A stretch of DNA of 64,000 bases from Tilletia caries (Eukaryota > Basidiomycota > Exobasidiomycetes > Tilletiales > Tilletiaceae). The position numbers were made by a program, and so were the translations under genes. Below the pieces are notes generated by a model that had not been told where the DNA came from, searched no databases, and saw nothing but the letters and a program-made list of their open reading frames with translations. How positions within the stretch are numbered: position 1 is the stretch's first letter; every line of letters starts with the position of its first letter. Location of the stretch: the NCBI GenBank assembly GCA_032718865.1, contig JALUTQ010000027.1, positions 372,001 to 436,000 on the forward strand. The letters are read 5' to 3'. This document shows, piece by piece, positions 1 to 12,200 of this stretch.

Positions 1-2721
1 AGTCGATACTTGATCCCGTCCAGCTCTCCTCCTTGATCGGGATCAGCCCTCGGTCGGCCGCGCTGATGGACATTAAACTGTCCAGACCGATCAGCCCAAC
101 GACGCGCTCATGACCACTAACCCGGTCACCACCACCGACGCCACCAAGTCCAGAACTGCTGCTGCTGCCCATCATGCCCGCAGAGTCCATCCCCAAGTCC
201 CGCTCCCGGTCCCGAGACGAGCCCGGAGAAGCGATGCCCAAATACCCGGGCTGCCCCTGGAGCGTATCAGCAGACACACACTCCCGTGGCGTCCGATCGC
301 CATCCTCCCCCCTCGACGAAGGACTGGCCCTCGCCGCAGCCAAGCGCTGTCGAGACGCCTCCGCCGCAATGGCCGCCTCCGCCAATTCGATCTCCTTCTG
401 CTCGTTCTTGAGCGCGATCAGGCCGGGTGGGTGCCGGCGGGACTGTTCGGGGAAGGAGGCCCATATTCTTCGCTCTTCGGAGTCCTCGGACATGATGGTC
501 GAGGTGTGTGAATCGCAGCTGTCAGACGACGATTCGGGACCTGCCCCTAATTCGGCTTCGGCTTCGGCGAAGGAAGTTGCCGATGCGGCGTTGGGTCGTA
601 GAGAACCCGCAGATTGTGGGTGGAGCAATCTCGGGGCCGAGCGACCGAGCGAACCCATTGTTAACTCGTGCCCAGGACCAGACCCAGAGCCAGAAGTGTT
701 TCTCGAAGACTCGCCGGTGGACAGACCGTGCGTGCTGCCCATCAGACTCACATGCCGTGCCAGCGCACCCGAACTGTGCTCATGGAACGCCGGCTCTAGC
801 GCAGGCGACGGCCGTTGCACCAGCGGTGGTGAGTCGGAGGCCGTCGTCTCTGATCTCGAGTCGCCGGGGACCCCTAATAACGCTCGGTCACGATAGGCGG
901 GAATCTCCTGCAATGATGCAGGGATGTCGCCGGCAAAGGTGAGCGAGGTATGTCTCATCCGACCAAAAGTGCCACGATCGCCCCCGCTCGTGTTCGGCGA
1001 CAGCTTAGGGCTCTTGTCAGTCCGACCCTCCACGTCCAGTGCAGGAGCGCCGAGGATCCCGTTTGCCGATACTGTTCGGCCTCGAATGATAGGCGCCTGC
1101 GATGAGTCCGAAACGGTCCGTTCTGTCATCTCCTTGCCCGTCGGCCGAGAGAAAGGTCGAGTGGGAGAACACAGACCTCGTCTGAGGTCCATGGCTGCGA
1201 GACCGGATTGAGAAGAGACGTCCGAGTCGTGTCTGTGAGTAGTCCGGGTGGTCTGGCTCTGCGGATACGCAGAGGGCTCTCCTGATTCCATCGCGGCCCA
1301 GTCTACGTCCTTGTTACGCTTGGCCCGGCTGCCTTGGAGGGGCGATAACGCGTGGGCCTCCTGGGCCTCCGCTGAATCCCCTGTTCCATCTTGGGACGAC
1401 CGCTCGCTCTGGTGCACCGTAGCGTTCTCCAGTACGTTCCATATTCTCTCTTCCACCTGTGCTCTCCAGCCGTGCAACGGCCGATCAAATACGGCAAAGT
1501 CGTCGGGGAAGCGAGTGTACGAGGACATCGGCATGTCCAGGATGCGGTCCTCCTGACTGGGCCGAAATGGTGTGCCGGTCTGCGATGAGCGATCACCCGG
1601 TGTACGAGCACGAGATGCGCCCGGATGAGGCGAGTACCCAGGTTCGTCCGTGTTTTGTGCGCCCGATGAATCCCCAGCGACCAGGGTTGGCTCACTCTGC
1701 CGTGAACGTGAGCGTGCTCGGAGCGCTACGGCGGATTCGGCGTCGGGGCTTGAAGAATTACGGTAGTCCCCCCTTCTTAAGAGACCTTTCAGACCGGTCT
1801 TAATCCACAACAAGATGGCACTGGAGGCAAAGAGAAGGACGCGCCATGATGCCCATCCCACATTGATGAGAAGGACGACATAGGCGTATGTGGAGAGTAG
1901 CTGGCTCTCTGGTTCAAAGTAGACTTGATCCCTGGGCGATGGCGGGGTCGAGAAGGAGGTATCGTCCGGGTGATAGATGAGAAGGATAGCCGCGCAGATG
2001 ATAGCTCTTGGAAGAAGTGTGATGATGGTTGGCCAGTCTTCGGAAGAGGAAATGGTACAGTCAGCGGATTGTCCGTTGAACAGAACAGTTGATTTGCACA
2101 CCTACTTTGAGAGAAGAACCATAATGTTTCGGTGAAGAATTGGGAGGACGAGGCGCTGAGACGGACGCGGTAGAGGAAAGAATACAGGGCGTAAGATCGA
2201 CAAGCGGTCAGGTTGAAAGCGGCTGGCGACGTGTATATTGATAGAATGATTGGTTGGCCTGCGTGTCGGGGTACGGAAGAGAGTGTAGGCGAATTCAGAA
2301 ATGCCACAAAGATGTGCCGCTCAGCAGCGGAACAGGATCACTACTCACGAAATGTCCATGTCCGTCCGAATTGTAGAAAGCCCTCGTATAAAACGACCAC
2401 ACCCAGCAGCCAGGCCACGTCCGCAACCGCATAAACGCCCAGGGCAAACCACCAGGCTGCGCCTGTACCGCTCACCGCCCCAACACCATCAGCGCTCGTC
2501 TCTGGACCTGAAGCAATCTGAATGAGGATAAAGACAGCGTTGTAGTCGAGGAAGATGGTGACGGGTACGTGGGCGTACGTGATGATCGGCAGCAAGGTGT
2601 GGTGAATGCGGGCGAGAATAGACTGGTACTCGATCTTGGCGAGCGACCTTGCTGGCTCGAGGGGAAACCTGGGTCTCGGGCGCAAGACGGTCTGCATCGA
2701 AATGGAGTCACGGGGCTGCAT
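1..2721 (-). CDS. Multi-spanning membrane protein with long disordered tail, 3' end outside window
   Basis: Three exons can be joined in phase on the minus strand: 2721-2349, 2258-2106 and 2037 to beyond position 1 (introns of 90 and 68 bp with GTGAGT and GTAGGT donors). The model gives at least 854 residues with no stop. The first 260 or so residues hold several hydrophobic stretches, among them HTLLPIITYAHVPVTIFL, WWFALGVYAVADVAWLLGV, TIITLLPRAIICAAILLIY and YAYVVLLINVGWASWRVLLF, so about five to seven membrane spans are likely. The rest is hydrophilic, rich in Ser, Arg, Gly and Glu, and looks disordered and cytosolic. I do not recognise the family. The ATG at 2719-2721 is the first in frame, but a CACCATAG/CAG acceptor-like sequence lies just upstream, so an earlier exon is possible. 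The C-terminus is missing because the gene runs off the window. Confidence 0.7.
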
Positions 2722-4063
2722 CGCCGCGCTAGCCCCCAGCTGCTATGGTGAGATGAAGGGAAAAAGAAGCGTGATACGGGCCTGTCCGAAGAGGAGTGAA
2801 ATGTTGCGCAGCCCGGATCCTCGTCGCTCGTGAGTCGTGAAGCTGTGGAAACAGAAGCGAACCTGAAGAGAGAAGGAAAGCACAGATCAAAAAGTGAGCA
2901 CCTGAGCCTGAAGCAGAACTTGCTGCGGGAGGAAAGGGAGATGGAGCATGGACATACCAGAGTTCCCGCGAGAACGTGTCCCGAATACGTCAGTCGGAAG
3001 GTGGAAGCGCTGGAATGAGTGCGACGCTAAGAGCGCTTGAAGGTGCTTCGTGCGTTGCGCTCCAGTTTCCGCCGCGCCGAGACGTAACGAGAGGCTGTCA
3101 CGAGAGTATTCGCCGAGGGTGGGAAGTGCAGGGCAGAGGCAGGGCAGCAGAGGCAGAGCAAGCGACCTTGATCAGAACCGAGACCGTCGATGAAACCGAA
3201 GGACAGAAAAGGTAAAGATACTGATAGATCGAAGGCCAAGCTGGCTAAGGGCGACACTAGAGCCACCTTTCCCGTCGTGCGTTGTGCGTGGGCGTCGGGC
3301 GATGACGCAGCTGCTTGCACAAAACTTGAAGACTGACGCAAACCGAATGATGCTGTGCGTTGCGCGCGAATAGGCGATGGGAGCGGTAGCGGAAGACAAA
3401 TGGGTTGGCCGCTGGAACTCAGTAGTGGGAAGGCGGGATCATGCTTCGATGCGGAAGAGTAGTCCAACGGTTTCTGTGCGTCTTGAATCCCAGCTCTCAG
3501 CAAAAGAAGCGGCGGGGAGGCGAAGGGAAGAAGAGTTCTGAGCAGCAGACTTCCTGAAATAAGTCGTAGACGAACCAGCGTGTGCTTAGGGCTGCGGTAT
3601 ATGGATAAATAGGAGAACCGTGAGATGTGAGAGTTTGGGAGAACTGTGGCTGCCGGAGCTCGTCGTGAGACTGAAGCGCAGGACGTACCGGCAGCAGTGA
3701 AGAGAAAGATGGCACCACCTGGACACCGCGCGCGAGTAACCGTTTGCCTTCGTCTTGACGGAAGAGGACCCTCGCTGGTGGTCGTGCCCGGTGCTGGAAG
3801 TCTACAGACGGCTCCAAGCGAGCGAGCGAGTGAGCTGCGTTGCAAGCAGTCAGTGTTGATGAAGGTCGCTGTGTGAATTTCCGATCCTTGCTTATATGGA
3901 CGCCTCGCTGCTCGACAATAAGGCGGGCGTCTATCGGGCGCGAGCAGGGTATATCCAACAGGGGCGCGAGCTGGGCAGGGGCCCTCGTTCCTCGTTCCTT
4001 GACAGCAGCAGCAAGGTGGTGAGCCACAAACAAGCCAGTTCACAAATTGGCCACAGGCCACCA

Positions 4064-4086
4064 CCTCATGCCTCATGCCTCATTTC
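4064..4086. repeat. Heptamer tandem repeat (CTCATGC), about 3 units
   Basis: The unit CTCATGC repeats about two and a half times with period 7. It is one of several short arrays with the same period in this window. Confidence 0.6.
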
Positions 4087-4328
4087 TCCACAGTCACCAC
4101 ACGAACGGGACATGTTCGAACTGCGGGGCGATCGGACAAATCATGCGAGTCGGTCGGAAGGCCGCTTTTCCCTCACGACATCACCACAGGCGGCAGGCCA
4201 GGGTGCTGACTGCTGGGTGGGCGAACAACAGCGCCCTGCACTCCTGCCTGAGGCGGGACTGCGGGAGGTGGAGGCAAAATCGGTTTGTCATGCTGCACAA
4301 CGCCGGCCCAGCCACACGTCCCAGATTT

Positions 4329-4360
4329 TCATCTCAAATCTCAAATCTCAAATCTCAAAC
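4329..4360. repeat. Heptamer tandem repeat (TCTCAAA), 4 units
   Basis: The unit TCTCAAA is repeated four times without interruption, period 7, in intergenic sequence. Confidence 0.85.
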
Positions 4361-4728
4361 CTTGTCTCGCGTCTCGTCGGGCTGCTTGCGGCCGCAAGGC
4401 AGCGAGGCGGAGGAGCGCATCTTGGACGCTCCAACGTCTTCGTCGCGGCCGTGCGCACCATTTGGGGCTGTGAGGAGTTCAGCGTTTGGAGCAAGTCGAT
4501 GGGGTGATGTATCATGTTTTCAGCGTCCGCTATCACTGACTTGGACGCGCTCTTCAGATGTAAGCCACATGTTCAGCCGTGATTGGCGCGTTGATGGACA
4601 CTTAGACAAGCTCGCGCCCGTGTTTGTTAGATGCACTCGTATCGAAACTTTCTTTGATGGATCTTGCTACATATATACAGCATGTACAATCAGGAACCGA
4701 CCAGCTTCACCAGGGAAAGTTGGCGGTC

Positions 4729-5469
4729 CTAACTGTTGTTCTCCTCCTCCGTGTAGGCCGAAGACTTGTTCTCGTCGCGCCACCGCTTTCCAGCCGCACT
4801 TCCGATCTTGGGCGGGATGTGGTCGTCGATTCGCCATGTCTCTGTGGGCGGTCGCGCCAGTCGGGAAAACGAGTATATATGGAGGAGAAGATTTGTCAGT
4901 TCCAGGTACATCAACGCGAGACAGGGATCAGAATAGTGCATATACGTACCGCGGGGCGAGTCGGCGATGGTGATCTGTTTGAGGGAAAGGAAAGGTGGTA
5001 TCAGAATTGCCGAACGTCTCATCCCGAAAGCGATGGGTAGATCATATGCTTACCTCGTGGTGAAGACCCTTGTCTCCGATGAATGGCCTGATAGCCGCCT
5101 CGTACATGTTGAGGAAGCCATCAAACTGTGCGCCCAGGAAAGATGGATCAGCATTCAACTCCTCCCCCCATTTCTTACAAGATTGACCATACTCACCTTC
5201 CCCGCCTCCAGCGCTTCCTTCGAAGGAAGAGGCACAGCGATGTGATCCACCGCAAAGCGAACGAAATCCTTCGCACGCTCGCCGTCCCCGCCCACGAAGA
5301 AGTCTCCTCCAGGCTCGAGTGCGTGGAAGACGACAATCACGTAGAACGCTGGCAAGTTCACCCTCGACTTGGGGCCCGAGTAGAGGTCGGTGATTGCCTG
5401 AGAGAGAGCCTTCTTCTCGGCCGGGTCTGTGAAGACAGAGTTCGGGTGGAAGATACGGTGGAGAGGCAT
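4729..5469 (-). CDS. Tautomerase-superfamily protein (cis-CaaD-like, Pro-1)
   Basis: Four exons join in phase on the minus strand: 5469-5197, 5125-5054, 4974-4950 and 4841-4729, giving 160 residues. The protein begins Met-Pro-Leu-His-Arg-Ile-Phe-His. After Met removal the N-terminal Pro would be the catalytic base that defines the tautomerase superfamily. Family-like segments follow in order: KKALSQAITDLY, LPAFYVIVVF, FFVGG, FVRFAVDHIA, a MYEAAIRPFIGDKGLHHE segment in exon 2, and TWRIDDHIPPKIGS near the end. This order matches the fungal cis-3-chloroacrylic-acid-dehalogenase-like tautomerase family (Pfam Tautomerase_3). Position 28 of the mature protein is Leu rather than the His of true cis-CaaD, so dehalogenase activity should not be assumed. 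No signal peptide is seen, so it is probably cytosolic. The natural substrate is unknown. The exon structure is well supported, because the phase agrees at every junction. Confidence 0.88.
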
Positions 5470-6212
5470 AGTGCTTGATGTTCTGAGAGCAGAAGAAGGG
5501 AAAAGGTGTTGGAAGCGGCGAGAAGAAGGGAGAAAGTTTGAGCAGTGGGGAGGGGATACTGTTCTGAGGAGACAAACCAAAAGCTGGTCAGTTCCGCGGG
5601 GCCTTATAACCTTCTTACCTGGGCTCTGGCTTGGCCTGCTATGGACGAGTAAGACGTTGCAGCGAGGGAGCCGTGCGATCTTGCAGAGGTTGGAGTTTGG
5701 ACACGTCTTTGACGTAGTTACGTCCGAATACAAGGTACGTCGCGGATTTAAGGCGACGGCCGCAAGGAGATAGAGCGGGCAGTCAGCATAAGGTGTCATC
5801 ACAGGCGATGGAAGATGGACTCGCCTGCCTGGCGAATGGCGATGGGCACCATCGCCCAGCGGATCACAGCAGGCGCTGAGGCCTGAGGCTGACGCAAGAG
5901 AAATGGTGATGAATTTGTACGTGTAAGTCGTTAAGGGTTACTCGAAAGCTCGAAAGACGATGCTGTTTGACTTTTATGATGCAGGTTCGACATCCGGGAC
6001 GGAAGACGGTGTCCAGACACAGACAAATGAGTAAGAGATGCGCTGCGTCAGAGAAGGGTAGAGGGAGACGGGAACGGGAAGACATTTACTGCTACACGTC
6101 AAGATTTCGAAGAGCTAGATTCGTGAAAAGAAGATCTGTGCGTGAGTGAGGGAATTCGGTCGGACCTTCGGATATTGGAATGATGACCCACGTACAGAAA
6201 TGCTGCCAATCG
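5470..6212. other. Intergenic, promoter region of the tautomerase gene
   Basis: No coding signal is recognised. The stretch lies upstream of the minus-strand tautomerase gene and downstream of the giant protein's stop, so it probably contains the tautomerase promoter and the giant gene's 3' end. Confidence 0.45.
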
Positions 6213-9200
6213 TCAACGATATTGAGGCTCAGAGCTTGGCGAGGTATGGGCCGTGTCGAAGGACGAGAACGGGCCCGTAGCCACGGATTGAGACCGCTGG
6301 CTCGTTGCAGAATCGAAGTGACCAGCACTTGAAGCCGAGAACCGGCTCTGCTGAAGCACCTGCGTCCAGTGCGGCTCGTCGCCTTCATCGTCGTCCATTT
6401 CATCCGGCAGGTGTTGCGCAGCCATCGGGACGCCCTGATCTCCACTCAGGCTGAAACTGCTATCTTGGCTGTGGTTCGTGTACCGACTTTCGTTGGGCAG
6501 AGAAGCCTGGTCGAACGCAGGAGCGGCATCCGCTGGTGCTAGTGTCGCTGGGTCTGTCGGCGCCGCTGAGAACGTAGCATCTCCCAACTGGGGAGTCCGT
6601 TGATGCCCCTCTCTGGCCCCATCGTCACCCTGGTCGTCGTCGTCGTCGTCGTTGTAGTCGTCATCACCAGCATGCTCTTCGAAGGGGTCGTCCTCCATCT
6701 CGCCCGCTGGCGTCGAGTACTCATCGAATTCGAACGGCGTATTGGCTGAGCTCCCGCTCGGCGTCCACGCGTGGTCCGACTCTGAGGGCACCTCGAGGTA
6801 GACCTGCCCATTTCCGTCGTCATCGCCGAAAATACTCTCCCTTTCTACTCCGGAGAGCGGCCGCGAGCGCATTTGAGGGGATAGTGACAATGTCGACTCC
6901 CTCGCGGCGCGCGGGACAACACCGTGCTCGAGACTGAACGCGTCGTCATGGCTGCTGCTCATTGCGCTGGCTTGATCGCCCTCCCTTCCTTCACTGACTG
7001 AGAAGGGACGACGATCAGCGTCAGCAGTGCGGTCGCCATCGTGGTAATCTTGATCATCGGCCTCGTCTATGAAGTCGTTCATCGGAACGTAACCGCCAGG
7101 CAGCCGCACTCCCTCGAACGCATGGTCGATGTTAATGGTCTCGCCACCAGCTTCGTGTTCGTGGTCGTCATTGTCGTCTCTGTCCTCCTCCGAGCCTTCA
7201 TCCTGAGTGGACACGCGAGAGTGAGAGTAGACAAAGGTGTTGTCGTCATGCTCCTCGTCCAAGAACGCATCCTGAGGGACTTGAGACGCTCTGAGCAGTC
7301 GATTGTGGGCAACAAAGCCATCGTCGGACTGGTCGGCTGACTCTTGTCTACCGTGGTCCTGACCATCCTCCTCCTGCTGCAAATCTTCAGAAAGGAGCGG
7401 AAGCGACGGTTCCGACGCAAGAGGCTCGTCTTGGGTCATATGATCATCTGTCCCGGCTCGTGCTTCGCTGTACTCAGACTCGGCCAAGTCCGATACCGAT
7501 AACTCGCTTGGCTGGCGATTGTGAACAGCATCGGTAGGCGCCGGCTCCGCGAGGACCTCAGTAGAGTCTTGATGTCCAACAGCGGGATCTGCAACCGACT
7601 GATCCGCCTCTTCCACGCCTTCTTCCGCGCCGAACGCTTCGTCCTTTCCTACATTGTCGTCATCACTAGAGGAGTCATCTTCGTCTGCGCCGCCACGCTC
7701 TTGACCTGCGCTGGAACCGAATAGGGGAGCAGATCGCTTGCGACCCAGACCGCCAAAGTTGAGAAGGTGACTTGGGCGGAACATCCATCCACGCTGCTTG
7801 TTTCTGGCCTCCAGCCGTGACAGAATGGCAGCATCCCGTCGGACAAGGTCTTCATCGTCGACAATGGTCTGGGCCTCTTCGGCATCGGTCGAACTGTCCT
7901 CGTCCTCCTCGAAAGCACCGTCCGCGTCCTCAATGCTCTCATCGTGAAGACCGACTTGATCCACAGGAAGGGCTGTGACTTCGGACTTGGCTTCGGGAGC
8001 GACCTCGCCTTTATCGGCCATCTCAACTTCTGAGATATACTCCTTGGGTGGGGGAGCTGGAGGAGATCGGGTTGGCGGCGCGGGGGTCGCATCAGCAGTC
8101 GGCTCAATCGGAGTTGCACTCTGACCGCGCTGTGCCGTCGAAAGGTCTGTAGCGATGACATTTTCAGCGGCACTGTGAGTAGGTTCCCACTCGACAGTCG
8201 GCATGGTTGGAGTAGAATCTTGCTCTTCGATACCCGAAACTGCAGGCTGATCGACAGTCGTCTCGGCAAGCTTGCTCTGAGCATCCGTTTGGACGGGCTC
8301 AGACTCGGTCATGGTATGAGCGACAAGCTCAGTCGGCACATCCGAGCGGGAAGCGCCTTCCGATGCTGCGTCCGTTTCAACGGGGAGATCTTGAGGTTGG
8401 TCGTTGCTCGAGTCAGGTTCCTTCACTGCAACTTCGTCCACCGCTTGACCAACCTGTACTTCTGGTTCCTCCTCTACCTCCTCCTCGTCACCCTCTTCCT
8501 CACTGCTTGAGTCATCTTCATCCTGTCCGCCTGATGATGCTCGAGTCTGATCTTGCTCAGTCGGGAAAGGCGACCTCTTCCGCCCGAAACCAAAGCCAAA
8601 CAACTTGCGCGTCGGCCGGGACAACCAAGCCCGTTCTTGGTTTCGCGCTGCCAGTCGAGCTGCGATGGCGGCAGTGCGACGGGCATCCGCCGCGGCTTCA
8701 TCCTCGTTTGGATCTTCCCGTATAGGAGTGCTCGCACCTGAGGAGTCGGAATCCGCATCTTCGTCGTCTCGGAGGTATGGGCGCGGTTGACGATCAGTCT
8801 GAATCGGAGGGGGTGGCACAGGCCTTTGAGACTGCAGAGCAAGTTGAGCGAGCATGTCGTCCTCCGGTTTCGGAGGGACAGATGGAGGGAGCCTTGCGGG
8901 TGGTGGAGGAGGAAGTGCGCGTTCCTGCTCTGGTGCAAATACTTCCTCCACTTGCTGTTCTGGTACAAAGGGTGACCTCGGCGGGACGGGAGGTGGTGGG
9001 ACCGCGCGAGGCTCCTCCTCAAGCGCGCGAGGTGTTGAAGCGCCCTCTGTTTGGAAGTCCTCGGACAGAGCGGCCATTGGGGCCTCATGCTCGATCGCTC
9101 GCAGAGTCGAGACACTATCACTGGACTGCACTGACTGAATCGACACCGGTCTTCTGACCAGCGCACTGATGCGGTCTGATACGGGTGGGATAGGTGGCAA

Positions 9201-12200
9201 AGAGGATTCGTCTGACGCGGAGAAAGCGGATTGGTCAGCGCCAGCTGTATCCGCGGTGTTATCCGCGGTGGGTACCGCGCGATCCGATGCTGAATCTGTT
9301 TCAGAACTGGGTGCGGCTGCAGCCGACAACGCCAACTCGGGAGCAAAGACCGGCATTGTCAAAGGTTCGGAAGCATCAAGAGCAGCTGCCTCTCGTCGCT
9401 GTTCCTTCTTGGCCACCTCCAGTGCCTCTTCTTCTTCAGACATGGCGCTGGAATCCGATTTGTTCTCGCCCGTTTCATCTGTGGGCTGTCCAGTCGAGGA
9501 GACAAGGCCCATAACGTGCTGCATCAACAGCGTCGGCGTTTCTCCTGCTGTCGCCACCCCTTCTGCCTCTTCATTGCCCTCCAGAGCGGCGAGCGTCTCA
9601 TCGCGCTGGCGCTCCAATCGCTCCTCCCCACTTTCCGCACCTGGGCCAGCGACCAATGCAGAGTTGGAGTTGACGGGATAGTGTGCTGGAAGGACATCGA
9701 TGGGTGCCTGATCCGATGAAGCGAAGAAGTCCTCGGATACGTCGCTAGGGAGGGACGACCGAGGCATCGCAGGCAGTGAGTTTTGGTCCTGGAGGATTTC
9801 ACCAAGGGGAGACGCCATCATCTGTGGCGAAGACATAGTCGGGGCGACAAATCGGGGACTGGCTTGGGGAAGCGCGCGACGCGGAGGAGGTGGCGGAGGT
9901 TCACGGCGCGGTCGTTGACTCGAACCCGAGAACCTAGTCGAATTGAACTCTGCTTCTTCGTCTGTGCTCACATCTCGTGGAGGAAGAGGTGGCGGCGGCA
10001 GCGCAGAACTAACCGGCTCCACCGTCCAACCACTCATGATGATGTGCTCCTTAGCCTCTGTCCGGGGTGTGAGATCCATATCCTGAGGCGGTTCGAATGC
10101 GAGCCCACTTGTCCCCGCGATGATTTCAGCGCCAGGGTGGCCCTCGTATTGTTCGGGAGCATGGTCCGGAATTGGGCGCTGCTCTTGCGCGACGGATGGC
10201 ATGATCTCGACGGTAGGAGGCACGACGCCATGCGACAGCTCCGATGCTGCATCCTGCTCATATGCCAACTCCGAGGCTCCTTCTTCGTCGAAATGTTCCG
10301 CAACAGCGCTCCTCGTATGTGCCTGTACGTCCGATACTTCCGCGGCATGTGCCCCCTCGGCATACAAGTCGATGTCACGGAAGGGAACGACATCGCCAAC
10401 CTCAAAGGAGTGTGTCGGCAGGGGCGGCTGCACCGCCAAGATCTCCGTATCATCCACAGCGCTAGCATTGACACTGGCAACGGCGCCGCCAGGAATGAGG
10501 TTCTGTTGGAATGCATCCTCGGCCGTCGCACTGACAGGTGGGGGGCCGAGGACATCATGAGCGGCCAAGACAAGCGGCATCGTCGCGAGTTGACTATCTT
10601 CTGGTTGGGCCTGCATCTCGCGGAAGGCTGCCTCAACGTCATCGACATGCTGATCCACCGCGTCTTCTGATTCACGAGTTTGTCCTTGATGCAGCATCTC
10701 CGGGATCTCCTCCGACGGCGTCAGCACCACTTCCGCTGTAAGGTCAGCGTGAAGAGGAGGAGTGCCCCTTTGCAGAGAGATCGACTGTGCATTCTCTTGC
10801 TCGCGTTGCAATTGCAAACGTACGGCCTCGCGCGCCTGTTGACGCTGCTTGAGCACAAGCTCCCGATCCGAGTCGGCTGACCTTGGCCGCGATTCCGAGC
10901 TGATGGAAAGATTGCGGGACAATGGCTCTGTCTCTGGAATGGGCGAGGCGAAAGCGAACTGCGACGCGTATGATCCATTTGGATAATCGTGGGATTCAGG
11001 TTCAACGATTGAGATGTGTTCTGGCCTGGACGACTCCGGTTCTGGACCACGCTGCTCGAAGTCGGCCACTGGCTCTTCTATCTCTCGTCCCGCAAGAACC
11101 TGCGCTGCTTCGATCGGAGCGTCGTGGGAATCGTTTTCGAAGGCTACCTCTTGTGACTGAGGATGGAGGTCTTCCTGTGCTACAAGGAAGTGATTGTGGA
11201 TGGGCTCTGTCTCGGCAACCGATTCAGGCTCTCCTCCAACTTCATCTTGGTCTCCACCGGACAGCACCAGGTCGTCGTGATAGTCATCGTGAAGAGCATC
11301 CATGCTCTGAACCTCCGATTCGATCATGTCCTCGATTCGAGTCTCATCGTCCGAAAGGGCTTCTGAGTGAATGAGTTGATGGGGAGCAACCTCAGCCGAG
11401 ATGTCGCGGGTTTCTTCTTCAGGCAGCGCCTCCGAGTGTACCTCTGGCTCATGAGCCAGCTCAGTCGAGTCTACTCGAGTATCCTCATCAGGTAGCCACT
11501 CCGAGTGCACCACTGGCTCGAGTCCGAGCTCATCCGCAAAGTCATGAGTCTCTTCTCCACGGAGCGCCTCCGAGTCGACGGGCTCCACGAGAGGAAGCTC
11601 AGTTGGAGGAACCGGGCTTTCGTGCTCAGGCAGCACCTCCGAATCGACCGACTGATCGAGAGCAAGCTCAAGCGCAGCCGAGGGAGTCAACGTTGAAGCC
11701 CCGGACACCTCAGCGGGTTCCTGAGCATCGTCAGAAGCCAACTGTGCGTGTACCTCCGGCAAGGCTGCGTCAACCTCTCGCGACTCCACAACAGCTTCCT
11801 CCTCGTCCTCGTCCTCCTCCTGCTCCTCAGCCGGCACATCTGTTCCTTCCTCCACAGGCGACACCTTCTCAGCAGCTAGATGCGAAGGAGGCGTAGGCGG
11901 GAACACAAACGCCGTCTGCTGGAAACCCCTCGTACACGGCGAGCGCCAGTTCGAAGGTACGACCGTCGCCGACGACGACGGCGCATCACTCACGGCCCTG
12001 TTCCGCCCCCAACCGTCGTCTTCGTCGTGGTCGGGATGACGAAGGGGAGTCTCAGGCTCGGCCCGAGCTTCCGCTACAGCAAATGCAGCATCAGCACGAA
12101 CCTCTTCCTGATGATGAACCGCCCGGTTCAGCGCCTCGCCCGCGCCCGCAGCCGCAGCCAGACTGGCCGCCGCCACCGCCGCCCCACCAATCGCCGTATT

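Larger units (their letters stand above)
2722..4728. other. Intergenic stretch, no gene recognised
   Basis: About 2 kb between the membrane-protein start and the tautomerase stop. Long open frames occur on both strands (for example 3027-4076 minus), but their translations are low-complexity, rich in Arg, Ser, Pro and Cys, and show no domain. It could hold the promoter and 5' leader of the membrane-protein gene. Two short arrays with a 7-bp period lie inside it (near 4066 and 4331). Confidence 0.5.

Noticed and set aside
3027..4076. Minus-strand open frame of 349 codons
   Set aside because: The translation is low-complexity and changes character along its length. There is no domain, no splice support, and overlapping frames on the other strand are equally long. 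High GC content alone can produce such frames.
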